Assembly: GCF_033954455.1 (NCBI RefSeq)
Contig: NZ_CP121473.1
Span: forward strand, 558,001 to 622,000
DNA: 64,000 nt
Direction of reading: 5' to 3'
Source: Thiorhodovibrio litoralis
Lineage (GTDB): Bacteria; Pseudomonadota; Gammaproteobacteria; Chromatiales; Chromatiaceae
The translations under genes were made by a program, and so were the position numbers. Below, piece by piece: positions 1 through 7,819 of this stretch (its first letter is position 1; each line of letters opens with the position of its first letter). The notes under the pieces are model-generated. The model was not told the origin of the DNA. It worked only from the letters and a program-made list of their open reading frames with translations, and made no database searches.

Positions 1-2
1 CC

Positions 3-656
3 CGCATGCATGTGCTGCATCTCACCACGGCGCGCGAACTCGGGTTATTCGAGCCCGGCTCGCACCGCGATAAGCGCATCACCGTCGAGGCCTGCGTGCA
101 TCACCTGTATTTTGACGCGCACGACTATGCCGAGAAAGGCAGCCTGATCAAATGCAACCCCGCCATCAAACAGCCAGAAGACCGCGCCGCGCTGCTTGCC
201 GCAGTCACCGAGGGCCGCATCGACGTGATCGCCACCGACCACGCCCCCCATCTGCTCAGCGAAAAAGACGCGCCCTACTTCGCCGCCCCAGCCGGCCTGC
301 CGCTGGTGCAACACGCCCTACCCAGTTTGTTTGAACATGTGCGCACCGGCGCCCTGACGCTGGAAACCCTGGTCGAGAAAACCAGCCACGCGGTGGCCGA
401 TTGTTTCAACATTCAAGGTCGCGGCTACATCCGCGAAGGCTACTGGGCCGACCTGGTGCTGATCGACCCCAACAGCCCGCACGCCATCACCCGCAGCGAG
501 GTCTTGAGCAAATGCGGCTGGTCGCCCTTCGAGGGGCGGACATTCAGCGCGCGCGTGCTCGCAACTCTGGTCAATGGTGATGTCATCTGGCAGAACGGCG
601 CGCTCAATCCGCAAGCGACCGCCGGCATGCGCCTGGAGTTTGGCGCTACGCGCTGA
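3..656 (+). CDS. pyrC: Dihydroorotase, class I type (5' end outside window)
   Basis: This is the C-terminal half of a dihydroorotase, the zinc amidohydrolase that cyclises N-carbamoyl-aspartate to dihydroorotate in pyrimidine synthesis. The open frame runs in from the left edge, so the N-terminal metal-binding HxH part is missing. The visible part has the family motif DVIATDHAPH, with the catalytic aspartate, about 75 residues in, and the usual end where the amidohydrolase fold returns to the small beta domain (YWADLVLIDPNSP, later LVNGDVIWQNG). About 217 residues are seen of a usual 430-450. The DHAPH motif and late-domain spacing fit the long class I enzymes better than the short E. coli PyrC type. 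It could in principle be an allantoinase-like relative, but pyrC is much more likely. Confidence 0.9.
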   Translation, partial: RMHVLHLTTARELGLFEPGSHRDKRITVEACVHHLYFDAHDYAEKGSLIKCNPAIKQPEDRAALLAAVTEGRIDVIATDHAPHLLSEKDAPYFAAPAGLPLVQHALPSLFEHVRTGALTLETLVEKTSHAVADCFNIQGRGYIREGYWADLVLIDPNSPHAITRSEVLSKCGWSPFEGRTFSARVLATLVNGDVIWQNGALNPQATAGMRLEFGATR

Positions 657-864
657 CCCGAGCCGACTCGAAGCGTCCTTCGCGCAGCAACTCGAACGAG
701 CAGTCTTCCAGGCAGTCGATGCCGGCGTCGGTCAGCATGCGCTGCAGCTCGGGGGATTCCTGGCCCGGGTTGAAGATGACCCGTCCCGGCCAGATCACGA
801 GGATGGTCTCTGCCGTGGCCAGCGCACGGGCGGGGCTAATCCTCGCAGGACAGCCCGTGCGCGA
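646..864 (-). pseudogene. Remnant of a CoA-binding (YccU-like) protein, C-terminal part
   Basis: Reading the minus strand from about 864 to the TAG at 646-648 gives a frame without a convincing start codon. It encodes WPGRVIFNPGQESPELQRML followed by DAGIDCLEDCSFELLREGRF. This resembles the C-terminal end of CoA_binding_2 (YccU-like) proteins, where a FNPGxExPEL segment and an 'EACTLVML'-like end are typical. Those proteins are about 140 residues long and begin with a Rossmann GxSxxP segment, which is not found upstream; the DUF3775 gene lies there instead. I read it as a 5'-truncated remnant, in a different frame from DUF3775 and just downstream of its stop. The family call comes from memory of the motif and is moderate. 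Confidence 0.4.
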
Positions 865-1225
865 TCAGGCCTTCTTCTAGGTGATCGGAGATCATCGGGT
901 GGGCCAGGATGTACTCGCAGGCGCGAATACTGAAATCGCCCAGGGCTTCATCGACGCATTCTTCCCATTCGTCAATGCTGTAGTCGCCCCGTCCGACCCA
1001 CATTAATGCCACCAGTTCGGCGCGTTGGCGCTCGCCCATGTCGGCGATGGTCTGACGCATCTGGTTTAAGCTGTAGTCCTCGCTGTGGTCGGCGAGAATT
1101 TGCAGTGCCCAGTCCTCGGTGGGGGCGGCTGGTGAATCCGGAATGACGACTTCTTCCTTGGCCTGGAACTCCCGCGCCAGCGCGATGATGCAGCATAGTG
1201 TTTCAAGCCGGATATGCAGGTGCAT
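836..1225 (-). CDS. DUF3775 domain protein
   Basis: A 129-residue soluble, acidic protein with no signal peptide or membrane segment. The middle part (Q-R-A-E-L-V-A-L-M-W-V-G-R-G-D-Y, about residues 70-85, then EWEECVDEAL) matches what I recall of DUF3775, a small proteobacterial family of unknown function with a conserved 'LVALMWLGRGD' helix. The C-terminal half (ILAHPMISDHLEEGLIAHG) is also typical of the family. The ATG at 1225 is the only plausible start. The gene stands alone, convergent with pyrC. No function can be assigned. Confidence 0.7.
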   Translation of the reverse strand: MHLHIRLETLCCIIALAREFQAKEEVVIPDSPAAPTEDWALQILADHSEDYSLNQMRQTIADMGERQRAELVALMWVGRGDYSIDEWEECVDEALGDFSIRACEYILAHPMISDHLEEGLIAHGLSCED

Positions 1226-1560
1226 GAGGTCTCCCCAGGTGTGGTGTCGGCCCTTGGTACCTGAGCCTGCGCTGGTGCTGTTCTAGCGCGGGGCGCGGCG
1301 CTCTGTTGGGCATGATTTTCTCTCTGTCGGTGGGCAGTTTACTACGGCTTTTGCTATCGCATGGCTGACAGGGCGCAAAGGATGCTGTGATTCGAGTCGC
1401 CAGTGACCTGAGCGGCTTTTCGTGTTTGACTTGTTTGGGGGCGAAATATGAACGTCAGTCCGCCTACGTATCCGTAAGGGCTTTTATGTTGATGGCTTCG
1501 TGCATGAGGCTGTTGTGTCTTGATCGTCCCGTGGATTGACCCTCTGCTATACTCAGTCGG
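1226..1560. other. Intergenic region upstream of bcsA
   Basis: This 335 bp stretch separates the divergently transcribed DUF3775 gene and the bcs operon, so both promoters should be here. A TATACT hexamer at 1548-1553 lies only a few bases before the bcsA ATG at 1561, and a TTGACC at 1536-1541 is too close to it to pair. If TATACT is the -10 box, the bcsA message would be almost leaderless or translation would start further downstream. No Shine-Dalgarno is visible before 1561. No ORF, tRNA or clear terminator was recognised. Confidence 0.35.
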
Positions 1561-3969
1561 ATGTCCAAATCCAAGCCTTCATTGTCGCCGGATGACTCGC
1601 TGACACTTCAGCCGGGCGCGATTACGGGCTTTGCCTGGGCCATGTTGACGGCGTTTGTCGTGCTGTCGCTCCTGGTGCTAGCGGCCATGCCACAGTCGAT
1701 CTGGGAGCAGTTACTGCTGGCGGCTGCCCTGGTGCTAACCATGATTGCGCTGCGCCCGGTGGCGCTGCGCCACCTTTATGTCAGCAATCTTGGGCTGATC
1801 CTGCGTTTTGTGCTACTGACGCTAGGGCTCTTCGTCAGCACCCGCTATTTGCTGTGGCGTGCCTTCTATACCCTGCCAACTGAGGGTGTGGTGGATTTCG
1901 CCCTCGGGCTGCTGCTCTATGCTGGGGAAGTCTTCGCTTTCGTCATTTTGATCTTGGGCATGTTCGTCTCTCTGCGCCCGATCACCCGCCCGGTGGCGCC
2001 GCTGCCGGCGGATAGATCTCAGTGGCCGAGCGTAGATGTGCTCATCCCTAGCTACAACGAGAGCACCGAGTTGCTCGAGACCACCCTGCTTGGCGCGCGC
2101 GACATCGACTACCCGGCCGACAAGCTCAAGGTCTATCTGCTCGATGACGGCGGCACAATCGAAAAGCGCAGCCAGGCGGACCCGGAACGCCGTCAGACAG
2201 CCGAGGCACGCCACCAAGAGCTGAATGCCCTGTGCGAGCAGCTCGGTGTGCAGTATTTGACCCGCGAGCGCAATCATTCAGCCAAGGCCGGCAATCTCAA
2301 CGATGCGCTGCCCAAGGTGCATGGCGAACTGGTGCTGATACTGGACGCTGACCATGTGCCAACACGGGACTTTTTGCGCAACACCGTCGGCTGGTTTCTG
2401 CGCAATCCCAAGCTGTTTCTGGTGCAGACGCCGCATTTCTTTCTGAGCCCGGACCCGATCGAGAAAAACCTCGCGATCTTTCAGCGCATGCCGAGCGAGC
2501 AGGAGATGTTCTATACCAACATCCAGCGCGGGCTCGACTTCTGGAATGCATCCTTCTTTTGTGGCTCAGCCGCTGTGCTGCGGCGCAGCTGTCTGGATGA
2601 GGTCGGCGGTCTGGCGGGCGAGACCATCACTGAGGATGCCGAAACCGCGCTGGAGCTGCATCGCCGCGGCTATGACAGCGCCTACATCTGGCGGCCGATG
2701 ATCGCCGGCTTGCAGCCCGAGACCTTCAGCTCTCTGGTGACCCAGCGGGCGCGCTGGGCGCAGGGCATGATGCAGTTGTTTTTACTCAAAAATCCACTGC
2801 GATCAGGCGGGCGAGTGCATTGGTGGCAGCAGCTTGGCTACTTAAATAGCATGATGTTCTGGTGGTTTCCCTTCGCCCGACTGATCTTCCTCTTCGCACC
2901 CTTGGCCTACCTTTTCTTCGGGCTTGGCATTTTTAACGCGAATTTTAACGAGTTGCTGGCCTATATGATCCCGCACCTGATCGGGGTGCTGATCGTTATC
3001 GACTACCTCTATGGCAACGCGCGCTGGAGCTTTGTCTCGGAATTCTACGAGACGGCGCTGAGCTTTTTTCTCATCAAGCCCCTGATCACCGTCATCCGTC
3101 AGCCGCGCGCGCCGCACTTTGCCGTCACCGCCAAGGGCGAGGTGTCGGGTCAGGACTTCATCTCCCCGCTGGCGCGACCCATCTACTGGCTGATCGGGCT
3201 GTCGCTCGCCGGCATGCTGGCCGGTTTGATCCGGGTCGCGCTAGTGCCCGGCAGCCTGGTGACCGACCTGGTCACCCTGTTCTGGAATTCCCTGAACCTG
3301 CTGTTGCTGATCGGTGCCCTGGGCGCCCTGCTCGAGCGACAGCAGCGCCGCGCGGCGCCGCGCTTCGACATCGACGCTGAAGCGCACATCAAATGCGGGG
3401 ACGACTGGCTGCCCTGTCGCACCTGGGACCTTTCGGCCACCGGAATTGGGCTGGTGGTCGATGCCCAAGTGGGCGAGCGCATCGCGGAGCTTTCGCGGGT
3501 GCGCGTGCTGGTGCAGCGCGCGGCGGCCGATTTCGTCGAGGTGCATGTGGATATCCGCGACCGTCAGCCCTTCGGTGACGACCTGCGGCTTGGCTGCTTG
3601 TTCGTCGGCAAGGACGGCGCCTTGAGCACTGCGGAGAAGGCGACCATCGTGCGCCTGGTCTTTGGCGACAGCGAGCGCTGGCGCACCATCTTGCAGGCGC
3701 GCGACCAGCGTGTCGGCATTCTTCCCGCGAGCCGCATCATGTTGCAGCTGGTGGTGCAATATGGCCTCGCGCATCTGCGATTTTTGGGGCGCAACCTGGC
3801 GCGCCAATGGCAAGATCGGTGGCAAAATCACCGGCATGGCGAACGATATGCCCCGGGACAGTCCGAGCAGCATCTCCGCTCAGGCTCCGCAGCGTCTCCC
3901 GACGCTCACAAGCCGCCGCCCTCGCAACCTCCAGTCACCGCCGCCCTGTCCCTTGCCCAGTCGGAATAA
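1561..3969 (+). CDS. bcsA: Cellulose synthase catalytic subunit BcsA (PilZ-containing)
   Basis: Inner-membrane GT2 enzyme that polymerises UDP-glucose into beta-1,4-glucan and pushes the chain through its own channel. It is 802 residues long. N-terminal membrane helices lie within about residues 25-140. The glycosyltransferase domain follows with DDGG (D195-D196), DAD (262-264), the TED catalytic base motif (357-359) and QRARW (395-399), the QxxRW acceptor site. More transmembrane helices span about 425-595. A C-terminal PilZ domain begins with an RxxxR pair (R597, R601) and has DLSATGIG near 622-629, the two c-di-GMP contact motifs, so activity should depend on c-di-GMP. All key residues are present. 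First gene of a tight bcsABZC operon; bcsB starts about 10 nt after the stop. The start is uncertain because no ribosome site is visible. Confidence 0.97.
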   Translation: MSKSKPSLSPDDSLTLQPGAITGFAWAMLTAFVVLSLLVLAAMPQSIWEQLLLAAALVLTMIALRPVALRHLYVSNLGLILRFVLLTLGLFVSTRYLLWRAFYTLPTEGVVDFALGLLLYAGEVFAFVILILGMFVSLRPITRPVAPLPADRSQWPSVDVLIPSYNESTELLETTLLGARDIDYPADKLKVYLLDDGGTIEKRSQADPERRQTAEARHQELNALCEQLGVQYLTRERNHSAKAGNLNDALPKVHGELVLILDADHVPTRDFLRNTVGWFLRNPKLFLVQTPHFFLSPDPIEKNLAIFQRMPSEQEMFYTNIQRGLDFWNASFFCGSAAVLRRSCLDEVGGLAGETITEDAETALELHRRGYDSAYIWRPMIAGLQPETFSSLVTQRARWAQGMMQLFLLKNPLRSGGRVHWWQQLGYLNSMMFWWFPFARLIFLFAPLAYLFFGLGIFNANFNELLAYMIPHLIGVLIVIDYLYGNARWSFVSEFYETALSFFLIKPLITVIRQPRAPHFAVTAKGEVSGQDFISPLARPIYWLIGLSLAGMLAGLIRVALVPGSLVTDLVTLFWNSLNLLLLIGALGALLERQQRRAAPRFDIDAEAHIKCGDDWLPCRTWDLSATGIGLVVDAQVGERIAELSRVRVLVQRAAADFVEVHVDIRDRQPFGDDLRLGCLFVGKDGALSTAEKATIVRLVFGDSERWRTILQARDQRVGILPASRIMLQLVVQYGLAHLRFLGRNLARQWQDRWQNHRHGERYAPGQSEQHLRSGSAASPDAHKPPPSQPPVTAALSLAQSE

Positions 3970-3981
3970 CTTTATCGTTTG

Positions 3982-6570
3982 ATGAGGAAAATGATCGTGC
4001 ACCATGGACTCTGTTTTGGTCCCTCTCGAGGGTTGCCGGGATCGGCGCTCCTGCTGATGACCACTATCGCGCTGTCGCCGATGGTGATCGCCCAGGATGC
4101 CGCGCCGCAAGCAGCGGATGCCGCCGCGCCCGCCGCCGTGCAACCGGCAAATCCGCCAGCCGATCAGCCAGCCGGTCAGCCAACTGATCAAGCAACCGAC
4201 CAGTCGCCTAACCCGTCAAAAAGTCCGTCAATGGGCCAGGCAATAGGTCAATCCACCAAGCAGCCGGACAATGGCGCAGCACCCCTGCGCGCGGAGCAGG
4301 ACCTGGCCAGCTTCCTGTACGGAAAGACCAGCATCATGCTGCAGGGCGCTCAGGCTCGGGCGAGTGTCACCCTGCCGCTGCCGGCAGCCTGGGATGTCCA
4401 GGCCTTCACGCTCAGGCTCAAATACCGCAACTCCGGCAGCCTGGTGCGCGACCGCTCGCAATTACGCGTGGCGCTGAATGGCCTGATCATCGGGCAATTC
4501 GCGCTCGACCCGGAACGCCCCGAAGGTGAGGCACGCATTCCTCTGCCGCGCGATCTGCTTGAGGTCGGTTCCAATTATCTCGAGTTCTCGGTCGCGCAGC
4601 ACACCAATCGGCCGAGTTGCGAGGACCCGAGGGCACCCGAGCTTTGGACGCAGATTGATGCCAAGGCTTCGACTCTGACGCTTGAGTATCAGCGTCTGTT
4701 TCCGACTCTTAAACTCTCCGGCATCAATAACTTTGTCAAACGCCATCGCTGGGGGCAAGGCCGTTTGCGCATCCTGATGCCGCTCACGGACGGCAAGGCC
4801 GATGCCGATCAGCTGCGCTGGGGCGCGCTGGTGGCACAAGCAGCGGCGATTGGCCTGCTCTTCAATCCGCTCGAGTCTCGGCTCGAACCGCTGCACCCCT
4901 TTGCCAAGCAGGTCAACGCGCACTATGGCGACATCGTGCTGGTTGGAACCCGCGACCAGCTAAAAGGTGCGCTGGGAGCGGACTGGGCCGACACCGTCAC
5001 CGATGCCTATCTGGGTATCCGTAGCAGCCGGGACCTTGCCGGCACGGCGGGCGAAGCCGCAGAACCCTGGGTGGCCCTGGTGGTTTCAGGCCGAGATGAA
5101 GCGGAGGTCACACGCGCGGCCACCGCCTTGGGTGTGATGCGCGAGCCACTGCCGGCTATGCCATCAGCCCTGATCAAAACACTGGAGCTGCCTGATATTC
5201 CCGACAACACCGGCCCGCGCGCGCTGATTGACGGCGCCGTCGCCAGCTTTGCCGACCTGGGTGCGTCGACCACCACGCTGACCAGCCCCTTGTTGCCGGC
5301 AACACTCTTCTCCGGCGAGGGCGGCGATGTGCTGGCTGACTTGCCGACCTCGCTCGGGCTCAATTTCTGGGTGCCGGCGGGCTTCTTCCCGGGCCGGCCG
5401 CTCGAAGGCGTGGTGACGCTGAATTTCTCCTATGGCGCGCGCCTGCGCGGCGACTCGGTGCTAAATCTGAGCTTGAATGGCGTTTTTGTGCGCGCCATTC
5501 CGCTCGATCAGCCAGCCGGCAGTGTCGAACGCGGTTATCAGATCCGCTTCCCGCTCAGTCTGCTGCGGCCAGGAAGCAATCAGCTCGATCTTGCGCCGAT
5601 GCTGGTGCCTTCCTACACCGGTGAATGTGATATGCGCCAGGGCGAGAACCTGCTGCTGACGATTGACGCCGAATCCAGCCTGCAACTGCCGCCGGTGCAG
5701 CGCCTCGCCACCCTGCCAGACCTGGAATTGCTCGCGCGTGCAGGCTACCCGTGGTTGCGTGATCCCACCGGCAGCGATCTTGCCGTGGAGTTGGGTGATG
5801 CCACGCCCGCCACCGCCTCCGCCGCCTGGACCCTGCTTGGCCGCATGGCGCAGATCACCGGGGTGCCGCTGTTTCGGGCCAGCATTGGTTCCAATATCAA
5901 CGAGCAACAGCCCAACGAGGACCGCGATCTGCTGATGATCGGGGCCGTGCCGGTGCTGAAATCCAAGCTCTGCGCCGCCGGGCCCATCAGTTGCCGTGAT
6001 GGTCAGGTCCGGATCGACTATCCGGTGCTGGAGGCAGTCATGCCCGCTAAACCGGATAAACAATGGGCCGAGCGGGGGCTCGCCCGCATCGAGCGCTGGT
6101 TCGATCCGCCCGAGGGCCGACTGGGCCGCTTTGACGCCCGATTCGGACTGACGGAACCCGGAAGCTCCACCCGGCCCTCAGGCGACCTGCTTGGCGAGCG
6201 CGGCGCACTCTTCAGTTTCGAGTCGCCCAATACACCTGGACGCGCCGTGCTGATGCTGACCGCGCGCACCCCAGAGCTCCTGCAAGAGCGCACCGCGCGC
6301 CTGGTGCAACCGGACTTCTGGTACAACCTCAAAGGCGGAATGGTGCTCTGGGAGCAGACCGAACAAAGCCTGTTGAGCCGCTTGCCGCAACGCACCTTCA
6401 CCGTCGGCGAGGTCAGTACCGGCACCTGGCTGAATTATCTGCTCAGTGCCTATCCTGCCGCGCTCATCAGTGTGACATTGTTGCTGGCGGTACTGCTCGC
6501 CTCGCTGCTGTTCGTGGTTACCGGGCGTTTCCGCCGCCGCCGTCATCCGCAGGTACCTGAAGATGCTTGA
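3982..6570 (+). CDS. bcsB: Cellulose synthase periplasmic subunit BcsB
   Basis: Periplasmic partner of BcsA, anchored by a single C-terminal transmembrane helix that is needed for catalysis; its carbohydrate-binding domains guide the emerging glucan. The protein is about 862 residues. An N-terminal signal segment is followed by a low-complexity linker rich in Pro, Gln, Ala and Asp (about residues 35-95). The BcsB core has typical segments such as RLRYRNS-like strands, SGINNFVKR and LNFWVPAGFFPGRPLEG. The terminal helix (LLSAYPAALISVTLLLAVLL) precedes an Arg-rich cytoplasmic tail. I chose ATG 3982; TTG 3979 and ATG 3991 are alternatives. The 3' end overlaps bcsZ by 8 nt. The linker is long but otherwise nothing is odd. 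Confidence 0.95.
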   Translation: MRKMIVHHGLCFGPSRGLPGSALLLMTTIALSPMVIAQDAAPQAADAAAPAAVQPANPPADQPAGQPTDQATDQSPNPSKSPSMGQAIGQSTKQPDNGAAPLRAEQDLASFLYGKTSIMLQGAQARASVTLPLPAAWDVQAFTLRLKYRNSGSLVRDRSQLRVALNGLIIGQFALDPERPEGEARIPLPRDLLEVGSNYLEFSVAQHTNRPSCEDPRAPELWTQIDAKASTLTLEYQRLFPTLKLSGINNFVKRHRWGQGRLRILMPLTDGKADADQLRWGALVAQAAAIGLLFNPLESRLEPLHPFAKQVNAHYGDIVLVGTRDQLKGALGADWADTVTDAYLGIRSSRDLAGTAGEAAEPWVALVVSGRDEAEVTRAATALGVMREPLPAMPSALIKTLELPDIPDNTGPRALIDGAVASFADLGASTTTLTSPLLPATLFSGEGGDVLADLPTSLGLNFWVPAGFFPGRPLEGVVTLNFSYGARLRGDSVLNLSLNGVFVRAIPLDQPAGSVERGYQIRFPLSLLRPGSNQLDLAPMLVPSYTGECDMRQGENLLLTIDAESSLQLPPVQRLATLPDLELLARAGYPWLRDPTGSDLAVELGDATPATASAAWTLLGRMAQITGVPLFRASIGSNINEQQPNEDRDLLMIGAVPVLKSKLCAAGPISCRDGQVRIDYPVLEAVMPAKPDKQWAERGLARIERWFDPPEGRLGRFDARFGLTEPGSSTRPSGDLLGERGALFSFESPNTPGRAVLMLTARTPELLQERTARLVQPDFWYNLKGGMVLWEQTEQSLLSRLPQRTFTVGEVSTGTWLNYLLSAYPAALISVTLLLAVLLASLLFVVTGRFRRRRHPQVPEDA

Positions 6571-7819
6571 TGTCTTTCGTCGCTTCCACCGCATTCCCCG
6601 CACCCAAACTGGCGTTAATGATGGGCTCTATGCTGATGCACATGCTCGTCCCGCCGGGACTTTGGTGCCTCGCGCTTGGCGATCAATGCTGGCGCTGATA
6701 GTGGTGCCGATACTGGTGTTGACCCAGCCGGCGGGCGCCGCAACCGAGCCATCAGCAGACTGTCCAACCGCCGCCGACCCAGCCAACTGGCAGCGCTATG
6801 CCGCCCTGGTGCTGGACCAGGACGGGCGGGTGCGCGACACCGGCAATGGTGGCATCTCGCATTCCGAGGGGCAGGGCTTCGGTATGCGGCTTGCTTTCCA
6901 TTACAACCAGCGCGAGGATTTCGCGCGCATCTGGCAATGGACGCAGAAAAATCTCTATGTGCGCGGCGATCATCTCGCCGCCTGGCGCTGGCGCCCAGAT
7001 GCTGACCCCCACGTCGACGACAAAAACAATGCCACCGACGGGGATCTCTTCATCGCCTGGTCCCTGGCGCTGGCCGGGCGCTGCTGGGACAAGCCTGAAT
7101 ATCTCAGCGCTGCGGGCAAAATCGCCGATGACATTCGCGCCAAGCTGGTCCGTCAGACCAAAGCCGGCGCACTGCTGCTGCCAGGCACCGAGGGGTTTGA
7201 GCACGATGAGACCCTGACGCTCAATCTGTCCTATTGGGTTTTTCCGGCCTTTGACGAGCTAGCCCAACTGCAACCGAAGGCCAAGGAATGGGCTGCGCTG
7301 ATTGAATCCGGCGCCGACCTGATCGGCAAGCTGCGCTTCGGGCGCTGGCAACTGCCACCAGACTGGGTGGCCTGGTCAGAAGCGGACGGCTTCAACCTGC
7401 CGGATCAGTTCCCGCCGCGTTTCAGCTATGACGCGGTGCGGGTGCCGCTGTATTGGATCTGGCACGGGCAGGCTGGCGAGCCCATCGCGCGCATTGGCGC
7501 CTACTGGCAGGGGCAGCAGGGCTGGGCCTGGCAGCCAGACTGGGTGGACCTGAAAACCGACGCCATCAGCAGCAACGCGGCACCCCTGGGCATTGCCTCC
7601 ATTGCTGGACTGACGCGCTTTGTTGCGACTAGTGGCGATGAGAATCATGGCGTCGCGCTGCTGCGCCTGTCCGCCTTGCCAGATGGCGAGGATTCCGGGC
7701 TCGACTACTACTCGGCCTCTTTGCGCCTGTTCACTGCCATGGCCGGCGAGGGCTGGTGCCGGCACTCAGGCAAAGATGGCCAAAGCCCCTGTCTCGGAAC
7801 TTTCGGCGATGGGCAGTGA
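6563..7819 (+). CDS. bcsZ: Endo-beta-1,4-glucanase BcsZ (GH8)
   Basis: Periplasmic GH8 cellulase that trims cellulose during secretion. It is 418 residues, with an N-terminal extension of about 40 residues before a hydrophobic signal segment (MLALIVVPILVLTQPAGA). The proton donor Glu is E102 in GISHSEGQGFGMRLA; the general base Asp is D290 in FSYDAVRVPLY. The 188-residue spacing between them equals that of E55/D243 in E. coli BcsZ. The second conserved acidic segment (NNATDGDLFIAWSLALAG) is also present. The start overlaps the end of bcsB (ATGCTTGATG), indicating translational coupling. A shorter start at the Met of SMLALIV would give a more usual signal peptide. Confidence 0.95.
   Translation: MLDVFRRFHRIPRTQTGVNDGLYADAHARPAGTLVPRAWRSMLALIVVPILVLTQPAGAATEPSADCPTAADPANWQRYAALVLDQDGRVRDTGNGGISHSEGQGFGMRLAFHYNQREDFARIWQWTQKNLYVRGDHLAAWRWRPDADPHVDDKNNATDGDLFIAWSLALAGRCWDKPEYLSAAGKIADDIRAKLVRQTKAGALLLPGTEGFEHDETLTLNLSYWVFPAFDELAQLQPKAKEWAALIESGADLIGKLRFGRWQLPPDWVAWSEADGFNLPDQFPPRFSYDAVRVPLYWIWHGQAGEPIARIGAYWQGQQGWAWQPDWVDLKTDAISSNAAPLGIASIAGLTRFVATSGDENHGVALLRLSALPDGEDSGLDYYSASLRLFTAMAGEGWCRHSGKDGQSPCLGTFGDGQ

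Noticed and set aside
574-933. Plus-strand ORF over the end of pyrC
   Set aside because: The opposite strand encodes the recognisable CoA-binding remnant and the end of DUF3775; this frame is Arg/Gly-rich shadow sequence.
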